Source: Streptomyces flavofungini | GTDB lineage: Bacteria; Actinomycetota; Actinomycetes; Streptomycetales; Streptomycetaceae | Direction: 5' to 3' | NCBI RefSeq assembly: GCF_030388665.1 | Contig: NZ_CP128846.1 | Span: 7,080,501 to 7,144,500 of the forward strand | Length of the DNA stretch: 64,000 bases | Shown here: positions 26,342 to 34,818 of the stretch, piece after piece | Layout of the letters: each line of letters opens with the position of its first letter | Numbering within the stretch: the first letter of the stretch is position 1 | Program-made: the position numbers and the translations under genes | The notes under the pieces: model-generated | Told to the model about the DNA's origin: nothing | What the model saw: the letters and a program-made list of their open reading frames with translations, nothing else | The model's database searches: none

Positions 26342-27052
26342 ATGGGACTGCCGCAGATCGTCACGCGCGCGGAGTGGCTGGCCGCCCGCGAGAAGCTGCT
26401 CGTCAAGGAGAAGGCCGCCACCCGCGCCCGCGACGAGCTGAACGCCGACCGGCGCGGGCTGCCCATGGTCGAGGTGGACACGGACTATCTGTTCGACGGC
26501 GCGGACGGGAAGGCGACCCTGCTCGACCTGTTCGACGGCCGTGTCCAGCTGATCGTGTACCACTTCATGTTCGCCCCCGAGTGGGACGCGGGCTGCCGCA
26601 GCTGCTCGGCGTTCCTCGACCAGATCGGGCACCTCGCGCACCTGCGGGCACGCGGCACGACCTTCGTCGCCGTCTCGCGCGCCCCCTTCACCCGGATCCT
26701 GCCCTTCAAGGCCCGCATGGGCTGGGTCGTGCCCTGGTTCTCCACGTGCGGCGGCGATTTCAACCGCGACTTCGCCGCCTCCTTCACGGGGCCCGACGGC
26801 CGCGTCAAGGACCGCCCCGGCCTCAGCTGCTTCCTGCGTGACGGCGACCGCGTCTTCCACACGTACTCCACGTTCGACCGGGGCCTGGACGGCCTCGGCT
26901 CCACCACCAGCCTGCTCGACCTCACCGCGCTCGGCCGGCAGGAGGAGTGGGAGCGGCCCGAGGGCCGGGCGTCGGCGCTCGGGGCACCGGCGGGCAGCGA
27001 CCGGGTGCGGTACCACGACGAGTACGAGGAGTACGACGGGTACGGGTACTGA
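26342..27052 (+). CDS. DUF899-family thioredoxin-like protein
   Basis: A 236-residue protein. VTRAEWLAAREKLLVKEK opens the family. VYHFMFAPEWDAGCRSCSAF holds a CxxC pair in a thioredoxin-like fold, and FVAVSRAPFTRILPFKARMG, VPWFSTCGGDFN and YHDEYEEYDGYGY complete it. The biochemical role is unknown; redox or detoxification functions are guessed. ATG 26342 lies 8 bases after GGAGG. The ATG at 26335 is out of frame. Confidence 0.87.
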   Translation: MGLPQIVTRAEWLAAREKLLVKEKAATRARDELNADRRGLPMVEVDTDYLFDGADGKATLLDLFDGRVQLIVYHFMFAPEWDAGCRSCSAFLDQIGHLAHLRARGTTFVAVSRAPFTRILPFKARMGWVVPWFSTCGGDFNRDFAASFTGPDGRVKDRPGLSCFLRDGDRVFHTYSTFDRGLDGLGSTTSLLDLTALGRQEEWERPEGRASALGAPAGSDRVRYHDEYEEYDGYGY

Positions 27053-27248
27053 CGGCGCGCACGGGCCGCGTGTGCTGCGCCACGGCCCCAACTCTGTGTC
27101 GTTTAGGTCACGTTGCGAGTCAAATGGGGTGCGGTGCGCGTTCTCCTCGGTGCAGGGTCTTTGTTTTCGAGGGCCGCGGGGGACGCACAGTCTCCGAGGG
27201 CCTCGGCTTCGTACCGCACGACTGAGTCGCACACGGGGGAACGTGAAC

Positions 27249-27437
27249 ATGATGAACGGACGAGTGGTGCTCGAGAGCTTTCCGGCGGGCGGACCGCGCG
27301 GGTCGTGGCCCGCGGAGGAGTTCGCACGGGACCGGCGTCGTGAGGGACTGCGCGCGGAGGTCGTGATGGACCTGTCGAGCGACGCGTTCCTGGTGATCGT
27401 GCGCGGTCAGGAGGCGAGCGGGCGCTCCGCGGCCTGA
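27249..27437 (+). CDS. Small hypothetical protein
   Basis: A 62-residue protein beginning MMNGRVVLESFPAGGPRGSW. GGGGGA about 8 bases before ATG 27249 supports the start. A following AT-containing leader (TTTAGGTCACGTTGCGAGTC) may hold its promoter. It contains no membrane helix or known motif. The codon pattern (G/C third bases) and the strong hairpin after it support a real gene. Function unknown. Confidence 0.55.
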   Translation: MMNGRVVLESFPAGGPRGSWPAEEFARDRRREGLRAEVVMDLSSDAFLVIVRGQEASGRSAA

Positions 27438-27449
27438 TGTCGCGACGTG

Positions 27450-27480
27450 GCGGGCCGGGAGCGAGACGCTCTCGGCCCGC
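27450..27480. terminator. Bidirectional hairpin terminator between convergent genes
   Basis: GCGGGCCGGGAGCG (27450-27463) pairs with CGCTCTCGGCCCGC (27467-27480) at 13 of 14 positions around a 3-base loop. It lies between the stop of the small gene (27437) and the stop of the leftward gene (27496). Confidence 0.75.
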
Positions 27481-27495
27481 TCCGGTGTCCCGGCC

Positions 27496-27951
27496 TCAGG
27501 CCCGGACGGGCCCCGCCCACCCGGGGACGGCCCCGGCGAGGCGGCACAGGCCCAGATACAGGGGGATCGGCGGGGTGTAGGGGACGGAGCCCTCGGGCCG
27601 GTGCACGAGCACCGGCTCACGGGTCGCGTCCGGCACCACGGCGCCGGGCGAGTAGAACGTCGACGGCGGCCACTGCAGGGCCACGTCCGAGTCCGCGGGC
27701 ACGATCCACCACCAGCGCGGCCCGTCCTCGTACACACAACCCACCCGGGGCAGTCGCTCCAGGAGGCGCGGACCGAACTCCGCGGGCATGGCGACCGCGT
27801 CGCAGCCGAGGGGTTGCCGCATTCCGGCGGGGACGGCGAGTCGTGCCACTGGCTGCACACTCACGACTCGCCGTCCGACCGCCCGCTCCCGCTCTCGCGA
27901 GAGCCGTACCAAGGTGCCAAGGTCGAGCAGTCGCGCTGTCCTCGTGCTCAC
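27496..27951 (-). CDS. Hypothetical protein of the WhiJ/AbaA-like cluster
   Basis: A 151-residue soluble protein. The middle reads RVGCVYEDGPRWWWIVPADS with a Trp triplet, followed by YSPGAVVPD and PYTPPIPLYLGLCRLAG. I recall this WWWIVP-type protein from streptomycete loci containing HATPase and XRE genes, as here. No known domain or catalytic motif is seen. It starts 48 bases after the stop of the HATPase gene on the same strand, so the two likely form an operon. Confidence 0.7.
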   Translation of the reverse strand: MSTRTARLLDLGTLVRLSRERERAVGRRVVSVQPVARLAVPAGMRQPLGCDAVAMPAEFGPRLLERLPRVGCVYEDGPRWWWIVPADSDVALQWPPSTFYSPGAVVPDATREPVLVHRPEGSVPYTPPIPLYLGLCRLAGAVPGWAGPVRA

Positions 27952-27999
27952 ATGTCCCCCGACCGCATCACTGTCGCACTCGCATCCCCGTCAGTCGGC

Positions 28000-28587
28000 T
28001 CACAGGCCGTCGGTCAAGGCCTCGACGCCCTCGACGTCCTCGACGTCGAGGACGTCCGTATCGAAACCGTGGACACCGGCCTCCGCCGTGCCGAAGCACG
28101 TAGCCGGATCAGGTGATCTGGGCAGCTCCGCCCACACCGAAAGGCCGGATCCGGAGTCCTGGACACCCCATGCGCTGCTCACGGCGCTCACGAGAAGCAG
28201 TCCCCTCCCATGCTCCTCGTCAGGTCCCCGCAGCCCTGTCGGCCGTGGCACCCCGCAGCTCTGTCCCTCGTCGCGTATGGCTATCCGCACGGTGTCGGCT
28301 CCCGTGCAGATCTCGCAGACGACGGTACGGCTCCCGGTGTGCACGATCGCATTGGTGACCAGCTCCGATACGACGAGCGCCGCCAGGTCGCAGGCGTCGT
28401 CGCCGACCGCGAGGGAACACAGCCGATCACGCGTCAGCCGCCTTGCCCGCGCCACGGAACTCGGCATCGCGGCCAGGGTGAAGGTGACGCAAGGCTCGCC
28501 GGCCTCCGCTCGACCCTCGGCGGAATCGCCAAGTCGGGCTCGGGTGGCTTCGGTTCCTAACGATGCGGGCGGAGTCACGCTCTCCAC
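28000..28587 (-). CDS. AbaA/RsbW-like HATPase with an early TTA codon
   Basis: A 195-residue ATP-binding protein of the anti-sigma/RsbW type. FTLAAMPSSVARARRLTRDR opens the fold. LAALVVSELVTNAIVHTGSR holds the N-box, IAIRDEGQSCG the G1 box and GRGLLLVSAVSSAWGVQ the G2 box. The C-terminus is acidic (DVLDVEDVEGVEALTDGL). Starts are GTG 28587 or GTG 28578. Both lie before a TTA leucine codon at 28558-28560, and no start lies between the TTA and the first conserved strand, so the rare codon is inside the gene. Translation should need the bldA tRNA. No strong ribosome-binding site is visible. Confidence 0.8.
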   Translation of the reverse strand: MESVTPPASLGTEATRARLGDSAEGRAEAGEPCVTFTLAAMPSSVARARRLTRDRLCSLAVGDDACDLAALVVSELVTNAIVHTGSRTVVCEICTGADTVRIAIRDEGQSCGVPRPTGLRGPDEEHGRGLLLVSAVSSAWGVQDSGSGLSVWAELPRSPDPATCFGTAEAGVHGFDTDVLDVEDVEGVEALTDGL

Positions 28588-28628
28588 TATCGCCCCGCCG
28601 CGAACACCTTGGCAAGACCCACTCTGAA

Positions 28629-28673
28629 AAGTGCACAGTGGCGTGTTCCTTTGAGACGTCCCATGGCACACTT
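28629..28673. promoter_or_regulatory. Candidate operator between divergent HATPase and XRE genes
   Basis: AAGTGCACAGTGG (28629-28641, plus strand) and AAGTGTGCCATGG (28661-28673, minus strand) form an imperfect inverted pair, matching at 9 of 13 positions with centres about 32 bases apart. They lie between the divergent genes, nearer to the HATPase. The neighbouring XRE protein is an obvious candidate to bind. The similarity is modest. Confidence 0.3.
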
Positions 28674-28794
28674 CTCGCAACGCCTCACCAAGCGGCGTGA
28701 CGTGCGCGACACGTGGTGAAGTGCGGTGACGCACGGTAACTCGATGGGCGCGACGGCGATGCAGAGAGCGACGCGAAGTGGGTGGAGGTAGGAC

Positions 28795-29655
28795 GTGAGC
28801 GAACCGCGGTCGGCGCCGACCGTCGGGCAGGTCGTTCTCGGTCGTCGCCTGCAGGACCTGCGCGAACGAGCCGGTCTGAAACGCGACGAGGCCGCGCGGG
28901 TGCTGCGCGTGGCCCCCGCCACGGTCCGCCGCATGGAGACGGCCGAGGTCGCGCTGAAGATCCCGTACCTCCAGCTGCTCCTGAAGGCGTACGGCGTCAC
29001 GGACGAGGAGGCCGACGCCTTCGTGCTGCTCGCCGAGGAGGCGAACAAGCCCGGCTGGTGGCAGCGTTTCCACGACATCCTGCCCGGCTGGTTCAGCATG
29101 TACGTCAGCCTGGAGGGCGCCGCGAGCCTCATCAGGTCCTACGAACCGCACTTCGTGCCCGGGCTGCTCCAGACGGAGAGCTACGCGCGTGGCGTGCTGC
29201 GTTCCGGGGCCATCGGCCAGACCCGGCCCGAGGACATCGAGCGGTACGTGGCCCTGCGGATGGAGCGCCAGGCGCTGCTCACCCGCGAGGACGCGCCGCG
29301 GCTGTGGGCCGTGATGGACGAGACCGCGCTGCGCAGGCCCGTCGGCGGCCCCGACGTGATGCGCGCGCAGATCGACCGGCTCCTCGAAGCCGTGGAGATG
29401 CCGCACGTGACGCTCCAGGTCGCGCCGTTCGCCTCCGGGCCGCACCCGGGCACCTTCGGGCCGTTCGTGCTCTTCCGCTTCGCGATGGCGGAGCTGCCGG
29501 ACATGGTCTACAGCGAGTACCTGACCGGTGCCGTCTATCTGGACGCGCGCACCGAGGTGGCGACGCATCTCGAGGTCATGGACCGCATGGCGGCCCAGGC
29601 CGCCACCGCACAACGCACGAAGGAGATCCTCCGGGATGTCCGCAAGGAGCTGTGA
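28795..29655 (+). CDS. XRE-family regulator, WhiJ-like (HTH plus DUF5753)
   Basis: A 286-residue transcription regulator. The HTH covers about residues 12-65 (LGRRLQDLRERAGLKRDEAA, RVAPATVRRMETAE). The larger C-terminal part (about 95-280) is the DUF5753 ligand-type domain: SLIRSYEPHFVPGLLQTESY, RMERQALLTRED and TLQVAPFASGPHPG. GTG 28795 follows GGAGGTAGGAC. WhiJ-like proteins in Streptomyces act with a DUF397 partner in control of development; the next gene encodes just such a partner. Confidence 0.92.
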   Translation: MSEPRSAPTVGQVVLGRRLQDLRERAGLKRDEAARVLRVAPATVRRMETAEVALKIPYLQLLLKAYGVTDEEADAFVLLAEEANKPGWWQRFHDILPGWFSMYVSLEGAASLIRSYEPHFVPGLLQTESYARGVLRSGAIGQTRPEDIERYVALRMERQALLTREDAPRLWAVMDETALRRPVGGPDVMRAQIDRLLEAVEMPHVTLQVAPFASGPHPGTFGPFVLFRFAMAELPDMVYSEYLTGAVYLDARTEVATHLEVMDRMAAQAATAQRTKEILRDVRKEL

Positions 29656-29967
29656 ATGGACCGAGATCGACACCGTGCGGGCACGGGCCCTGCGTCCCGG
29701 CCCGACACCCGCGCCGACTCCCGGCCCCCAGGGTCCCGGATCTACAACGGCATGCCCGCGCGCGAACTGGGCGTCGAGGGCTGGCACAAGCCGTGGAGCG
29801 GCGGCAACGGCGGCAACTGTCTCGAAGCCATGAAGCTCGACGACGGCCGCGTCGCCGTCCGCCAGTCCTCCGACCCGGACGGACCCGCGCTCATCTACAC
29901 GGACGGTGAGATCCGGGCGTTCATACAGGGCGCGAAGGCGGGGGAGGCGGACTTTCTGCTGTCGTGA
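29656..29967 (+). CDS. DUF397 protein, WhiJ-partner type
   Basis: A 103-residue protein. Its core, WHKPWSGGNGGNCLEAMKLD, then GRVAVRQSSDPDGPALIYT and EIRAFIQGAKAGEADFLL, is DUF397. These small proteins are encoded next to WhiJ-like regulators and are thought to relieve or tune their DNA binding. The ATG begins immediately after the TGA of the regulator (TGAATG). The first 30 residues are Arg/Pro/Asp-rich and unlike typical members, so the true start might be further in. Confidence 0.9.
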   Translation: MDRDRHRAGTGPASRPDTRADSRPPGSRIYNGMPARELGVEGWHKPWSGGNGGNCLEAMKLDDGRVAVRQSSDPDGPALIYTDGEIRAFIQGAKAGEADFLLS

Positions 29968-30128
29968 CCGGGTACGTCACCGGCGGGTGAGCGGACGCGC
30001 CGCCGGCCCGCAGGGGATACGCCACCGGCCGGCGCGGCGGGTGCCGCAGCCGCCGGTGAACTCGTACGTCGTGCGCGCACCCCGACCACGGTGCGCGGGA
30101 CCTCGGTGAAGGGGCAAGGGAGCCACAG

Positions 30129-30956
30129 ATGACCGGGACGGGGCAGGCCCAGGGGGGCGAGGGCGGCTCGTCGTACATCGACACGAGCAAGCCGCATCCC
30201 GCGCGGATGTACGACTGGTGGCTCGGCGGCAAGGACAACTACCCCGTCGACGAGGAGATGAGCCGCCAGCTCGTCGCCATGGACCCGCGCATCCCCGCCG
30301 TCGCGCGCGCCAACCGCGCCTTCATGCAGCGCGCCACGCGCTGGCTCGCCTCGGCCGGGATCCGGCAGTTCCTCGACATCGGCACCGGCATCCCCACCGA
30401 GCCCAACCTGCACCAGATCGCGCAGGGCATCGCACCCGACACCCGCGTCGTCTACTGCGACAACGACCCCATCGTCCTCGCCCACGCCGAGGCGCTGCTG
30501 CGGTCCACCCCGCAGGGCGCCACGGAGTACATCCAGGCCGACGCCCGCGAGCCCGCCGCCATCCTCGCCGAGGCCCGCAAGACCCTCGACTTCACGCGCC
30601 CCGTCGCCCTGTCCCTGGTCGCGCTGCTGCACTTCGTCCCGGACGAGGACGGCGCGTACGAGATAGTGGACGAACTGGTGTCCGCGCTGCCGTCGGGGAG
30701 CTTTCTGATGCTGTCCCACGGCACCGGGGAGTTCACCCCCGAGCAGGCAAGGACGGCCGGCGACCTCTACAGGTCCCGTGCCCTCAATCTCGCCCTGCGC
30801 GACCGCGCCGAGGTCCTCCGCTTCTTCGACGGCCTCGACCTGGTGGAGCCCGGCGTGACGGTGGCCGACGCGTGGCACCCGGAGCTGGGCGAGGGGGCGG
30901 AGCCCGTCGGGGAGGGGCCGCTGCCCATCTATGGCGGGGTCGCCCGCAAGGGGTGA
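30129..30956 (+). CDS. SAM-dependent methyltransferase-like protein (PF04672 type)
   Basis: A 275-residue protein. KPHPARMYDWWLGGKDNYP is the family opening, FLDIGTGIPTEPNLHQIAQ is the SAM-binding motif I, and VVYCDNDPIVLAHAEALL follows with the acidic ribose-binding residue. SLVALLHFVPDEDGAYEIVD is motif IV-like. Large paralogous sets occur in Streptomyces, often near HATPase/XRE genes; substrates are unknown. The ATG lies after AAGGGAGCCACAG. The 161-base gap upstream holds GC-rich imperfect repeats but no gene. Confidence 0.9.
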   Translation: MTGTGQAQGGEGGSSYIDTSKPHPARMYDWWLGGKDNYPVDEEMSRQLVAMDPRIPAVARANRAFMQRATRWLASAGIRQFLDIGTGIPTEPNLHQIAQGIAPDTRVVYCDNDPIVLAHAEALLRSTPQGATEYIQADAREPAAILAEARKTLDFTRPVALSLVALLHFVPDEDGAYEIVDELVSALPSGSFLMLSHGTGEFTPEQARTAGDLYRSRALNLALRDRAEVLRFFDGLDLVEPGVTVADAWHPELGEGAEPVGEGPLPIYGGVARKG

Positions 30957-30979
30957 GGGGGCCGTCGTGTGCAGGCCGG

Positions 30980-32470
30980 TCAGGGCCGGAGGGGACCGTC
31001 GTGTGCGGATACCGGTGACGGGAGCGACGTCGCGCCCATGAGGTGGCGGTCCACGGCCGCCGCGGCCGCGCGGCCCTCCGCGATCGCCCACACCACCAGG
31101 GACTGGCCGCGCCCGGCGTCCCCGGCGACGTACACCCCGGGAACACTCGTCGCGTAGCCGCCGTCCCTGGCGACCGTCCCGTCCGGGGCCACCGTCACAC
31201 CCAGCTCCGCGATCGCGCCCCCGACGGTCACCTCCGGCCCTCGGAACCCCAGCGCCAGCAGCACCAGGTCGGCCCTGAGGACCCGCTCGGCGCCCGGCAC
31301 CGGGCGTCGCCGCGCGTCCACGGCGGCCAGGTGGACGGCGCGCACCCGCCCCTCCGCGTCCCCGGCGAGCCGCAGTGTCGAGGCCGCGAAGAGCCGCGCG
31401 TCGACGTCCGGATTCTGGCCGAAACCCAACGCACCGGCCTCCTCGTGCGCGGGGGAGACCCGGTACACCGCGGGGTACGTGGGCCACGGGTCGGTGATCT
31501 CGTCCCGCTCCGCCGAGGGCAGCGCGCGGATGTCCACCTGGGTCACGGACGCGGCGCCCTCCCGGACCGCCGTGCCGAGGCAGTCCGCGCCGGTGTCGCC
31601 GCCGCCCACGATCACCACGTGCTTGCCCGCCGCGGACAGCGGGGAGACGTCGAGGTCGCCCTCACCCACGCGGTTGGCCTGCGGCAGGTACTCCATCGCC
31701 TGGACGACCCCCGCCAACTCCCGCCCCGGAACCGGAAGTTCCCGCCAGGCCGTGGCGCCGACGGCGAGCACGAGGGCGTCGTGGCGGGCCCGCAGCGCCG
31801 CCGTACCGATGTCCCGGCCGACCTCCGTCGACGTACGGAACCTCGTGCCCTCGGCCTCCAACTGCGCGAGCCGCCGCTCCAGGTGGTGCTTCGCCATCTT
31901 GAACGCGGGGATCCCGTACCGCAGCAGCCCGCCCGCCCGGTCGTCCCGTTCGTACACCACGACCGTGTGCCCCGCCCGCGTCAGCTGCTGCGCCGCCGCG
32001 AGGCCCGCGGGACCCGACCCGACGATCCCCACCGACTTCCCGGTCAGCCGCTCGGGCGGCATCGGCGGCGCGAGGCCGTCCGCCCAGACGCGGTCCGCGA
32101 TGGCCGCCTCGACGTTCTTGATGGTCACCGCGGGCTGGTTGATGGCGAGGACGCAGCCCGCCTCGCACGGCGCCGGGCACAACCGGCCGGTGAACTCGGG
32201 GAAGTTGTTCGTCGCGTGCAGCCGGTCGGCGGCGGTGCGCCAGTCGGCCCGCGAGACCAGGTCGTTCCACTCGGGGATCAGGTTCCCCAGCGGACAGGCC
32301 TCGTGGCAGAACGGCACCCCGCAGTCCATGCACCGGTCGGCCTGCTCCTCGATCAGGGGCAGCAACGCCCCGGGGACGTACGCCTCGTCCCAGTCCTTCA
32401 CCCGCTCGCCCACCGGCCGCCGCGGCCACTCCCGGCGCGGGTGCCGCAGGAATCCCTTGGGGTCGGCCAT
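30980..32470 (-). CDS. gltD: Glutamate synthase small subunit
   Basis: A 496-residue NADPH-dependent oxidoreductase that passes electrons to the large glutamate synthase subunit in ammonium assimilation. The N-terminus holds Cys clusters ([17 protein letters not shown] and CPAPCEAGC) for [4Fe-4S] centres. [16 protein letters not shown] is the FAD site, [16 protein letters not shown] the NADPH site, and [19 protein letters not shown] the C-terminal FAD motif. ATG 32470 follows GGGAG. The usual partner gltB is not next to it: the upstream neighbour is a DUF1772 gene. It could therefore be a stand-alone paralogue or serve another acceptor. Confidence 0.9.
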   Translation of the reverse strand: MADPKGFLRHPRREWPRRPVGERVKDWDEAYVPGALLPLIEEQADRCMDCGVPFCHEACPLGNLIPEWNDLVSRADWRTAADRLHATNNFPEFTGRLCPAPCEAGCVLAINQPAVTIKNVEAAIADRVWADGLAPPMPPERLTGKSVGIVGSGPAGLAAAQQLTRAGHTVVVYERDDRAGGLLRYGIPAFKMAKHHLERRLAQLEAEGTRFRTSTEVGRDIGTAALRARHDALVLAVGATAWRELPVPGRELAGVVQAMEYLPQANRVGEGDLDVSPLSAAGKHVVIVGGGDTGADCLGTAVREGAASVTQVDIRALPSAERDEITDPWPTYPAVYRVSPAHEEAGALGFGQNPDVDARLFAASTLRLAGDAEGRVRAVHLAAVDARRRPVPGAERVLRADLVLLALGFRGPEVTVGGAIAELGVTVAPDGTVARDGGYATSVPGVYVAGDAGRGQSLVVWAIAEGRAAAAAVDRHLMGATSLPSPVSAHDGPLRP

Positions 32471-32570
32471 GGCCGTCTCCCTACGCGTACGGCGCGTCTT
32501 CCAGCCACCACGGTATGCCGGGGAGACGGGGTCGGCATGTGCTCGCGCGGGCAAGGCCGGTCGCGAAAGC

Positions 32571-33050
32571 TCAGGTCAGGCCGAGGATGAAGGAGACCGT
32601 GGCGGCGGTGGCGGCACCGGTGCGGATGTGGTTCCACCTGGTCCATTCGGCCACGTACGTACGCCAGTACTCCGCGCCGGACGCCGAGGCCGCGTCGACC
32701 TTCGCCAGCTCGTTGTTGCGCGGCACGTTAGCCACCACCGTCACCCCGAAGCAGCCGAAGAGATACAGCGCGCAGCCGAGCAGCAGCTCCACCGTCCCCT
32801 CGTCCGGCCAGACCACGAAGGTGACCACGGCGAGCACCACGCTGACGGCGGTCGCCCCCATGAACACGGCCATGAACGGCGGTCTGACCGCCGTGACGTT
32901 GATCGCGTTCATCGCGGCGATGCCCTGGGACGACGGCAGCGCGGCGAGGCCCCGCATCACGAAGGTGGAGAAGCCGATGAACACTCCGGCGACCAGGGCG
33001 CAGGTCACCGCACCGAGCACGGTGAGCACGAAGTACGGTCCGTCGATCAT
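32571..33050 (-). CDS. DUF1772 membrane protein
   Basis: A 159-residue protein with four hydrophobic helices: YFVLTVLGAVTCALVAGVFI, then MAVFMGATAVSVVLAVVTFV, then LLLGCALYLFGCFGVTVVAN, and a C-terminal AATVSFILGLT. VNVPRNN-like NVPRNNEL and WTRWNHIRTGAATAA are DUF1772 signatures, a family related to anthrone-oxygenase-like membrane proteins. ATG 33050 follows GGGAG. Function uncertain. Confidence 0.85.
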   Translation of the reverse strand: MIDGPYFVLTVLGAVTCALVAGVFIGFSTFVMRGLAALPSSQGIAAMNAINVTAVRPPFMAVFMGATAVSVVLAVVTFVVWPDEGTVELLLGCALYLFGCFGVTVVANVPRNNELAKVDAASASGAEYWRTYVAEWTRWNHIRTGAATAATVSFILGLT

Positions 33051-33257
33051 GGCAACTCCCTGGGTGGGCCCGGCCACCGACGGCCGGCTCGGCGCGCCCG
33101 ATCCTGCCCGGCGCGGTGTGTCTGTGACCAGTCAATGGCCACGCCGCCCCGGACGCCATACGCGGACCCCGCACCCCCATAAGCCCGCGTCTCACTGGCC
33201 CGGGGGCCTCGGGCGGGGTGAGTCGTCCGTCCGGGACGGCATGCCCCGGGGCGCTCT

Positions 33258-33311
33258 GCCCGGGAGCCTGCCCTGGCCCGGGAGCCTGCCCTGGCCCGGG
33301 GGCCTGCCCTG
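33258..33311. repeat. Three tandem 18-bp repeats in a 366-base gap
   Basis: GCCCGGGAGCCTGCCCTG occurs at 33258-33275 and 33276-33293, and a one-base variant at 33294-33311, followed by degenerate GCCCTGGGG. The gap 33051-33416 contains this minisatellite, a Pro/Gly-coding-looking GC stretch and no credible gene. Similar GGCGCT and CTGGTGCC words flank the array. Confidence 0.8.
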
Positions 33312-33416
33312 GCCCTGGGGCGCTGCTCACGTCTTGGTGCCCAGCCCTGGTGCCGGGACGGGGCGGCTGCTCAGGCACCGGGGCCCGCCCTGCCCCCCCC
33401 GGGACCGGCCGGCTCC

Positions 33417-34142
33417 TCACGCCCCGGTGCCCCGCCCGGCCCCGTGCTCCCCGTGCTCCCTGCCCCCCGGACCGTCCGTCCGCCACGTCCGCAACCGCTC
33501 CTCCAGCGCCGCCGCGATGCGGCGCCGTGCCTCACCCCGCGGCACCCCCCGCATCAGCAGCTCGTCGTACTCCGTGTCCGTGTGCCGTACCGCGGCGATC
33601 ACGGCCGCCGTCACCGCCGTGGAGGTCAGGGCGCGGCCCGCCGCGCTCCGGCCCACGCGGCCGCTGCCCCGGGCGCCCGCGTGCGCGGCGATCTGCCGGG
33701 CACGCTCCGGAGGGCAGCGCGGGAACAGCCGACGGATCTCCGCCGCGAACTCCCCGACGAACCGCACGTCCTCCCCGGCCCGCCGGGCCGCGTCCCGCAC
33801 CCGCCGCCGCGCCCGCGCTTCCGCGTCCGCCAGGCACCGCTCCTCGGCCCGGACGAGCGCCGCCTCCTCGACCAGGACGCCCTGCCGTTCGTACCGGCTC
33901 TTGCGCCGGTTGAACCGCACGACCACCGCGGACAGACCGCTGCCCTCCCGCGCCCGCCGCGTCAACGCCGTGTCCCCGCGCGGCAGATACACCAGATGCC
34001 CGAGGTCCGCGCAGTCCAGACAGCGAGGCCCCCCGCCCTCGGAGACGAGCAGGGACAGCGGCCCGCCCCGGCACTCCGCGCAACGCCTGCGCTTCAGCGG
34101 CTGGACGACGACGGGCCCGGTGCGCACGGGAGGAACTGCCAT
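33417..34142 (-). CDS. DUF2293-like protein with zinc ribbon
   Basis: A 241-residue protein. Two pairs of cysteines (CAEC and CLDC, near residues 19-45) suggest a zinc ribbon. The middle is basic and helical (RRVRDAARRAGEDVRF). EIRRLFPRCPPERARQIAAH and VTAAVIAAVRHTDTEYDELL mark the DUF2293 core. ATG 34142 is chosen; GTG 34169 would add nine residues but intrudes on the divergent gene promoter. Nucleic-acid binding is inferred from zinc and basic character. Confidence 0.78.
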   Translation of the reverse strand: MAVPPVRTGPVVVQPLKRRRCAECRGGPLSLLVSEGGGPRCLDCADLGHLVYLPRGDTALTRRAREGSGLSAVVVRFNRRKSRYERQGVLVEEAALVRAEERCLADAEARARRRVRDAARRAGEDVRFVGEFAAEIRRLFPRCPPERARQIAAHAGARGSGRVGRSAAGRALTSTAVTAAVIAAVRHTDTEYDELLMRGVPRGEARRRIAAALEERLRTWRTDGPGGREHGEHGAGRGTGA

Positions 34143-34185
34143 GCCCGGTTCATGCCCGCCCACCGGCACCCCGCATCATGGGCTC

Positions 34186-34818
34186 GTGCGACTCGAAGCG
34201 ATCACCTGGGAACGCCTCACGGACACCCTCGCCGACCGGCTGCTCGACCTGGCGCCGAGGGACGGCGGGGCCTGGCCGCGCGTCGCCTTCGACGGCGCCC
34301 CCGCCGCCCGCCCCGGCGAACTCGCCGCCGCCGTGGCCGAGGCGCTGCGCGTGCGCGGGCGGCCCTCGCTCGCCGTCGGCACCGAGGGGTTCCTGCGGCC
34401 CGCCTCGCTGCGCTTCGAGTACGGACACGAGGACGTCGAGGCGTACTACAGCGGCTGGTTCGACACCGGTGCCCTCTGGCGCGAGGTCCTCGGGCCGCTG
34501 GACCCCGGCGGCACCGGCCGGGTCCTGCCCGACCTGTGGGACCCGCACGCCGACCGCGCCACCCGCACCCCCTACGTCCAACTGCCTCCCGGCGCCCTGC
34601 TGTTGCTGCACGGCCCCCTGCTGCTCGGCCACTGGTTCCCCCTCGACCTGACGGTGCACCTGCACCTCTCCGCCGGCGCCCTGCGGCGGCGCACCCCGCC
34701 GGACGAACAGTGGACCCTGCCCGCCTTCGACCGCTACGAGACGGAGACCGACCCCACCGCCACGGCCGACGTCGTCGTCCGCGCCGACGACCCGCGCCAT
34801 CCGGCGTGGACGGGCTGA
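34186..34818 (+). CDS. Uridine-kinase-like protein with degenerate P-loop
   Basis: A 210-residue protein of the actinobacterial set usually annotated as uridine kinase. The segment that should be the Walker A loop reads VAFDGAPAARPGELAAAV: a GxxxxGK motif with the Lys/Thr is absent. GTEGFLRPASLRFEYGHEDV, then WFDTGALWREVLGPL and LLLLHGPLLLG follow the nucleoside-kinase order. Phosphorylation of a nucleoside by ATP is therefore inferred from family only, and this protein may be inactive or use another phosphate-binding mode. GTG 34186 is 44 bases from the divergent gene. Confidence 0.75.
   Translation: MRLEAITWERLTDTLADRLLDLAPRDGGAWPRVAFDGAPAARPGELAAAVAEALRVRGRPSLAVGTEGFLRPASLRFEYGHEDVEAYYSGWFDTGALWREVLGPLDPGGTGRVLPDLWDPHADRATRTPYVQLPPGALLLLHGPLLLGHWFPLDLTVHLHLSAGALRRRTPPDEQWTLPAFDRYETETDPTATADVVVRADDPRHPAWTG

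Noticed and set aside
28629..28673. Strong operator for the XRE regulator
   Set aside because: Only 9 of 13 bases match between the two half-sites, so it is kept as a low-confidence feature and not claimed as an established site.
33258..33311. Possible CRISPR array
   Set aside because: Units are directly adjacent without spacers, only three in number, 18 bp long, and no cas genes are near.
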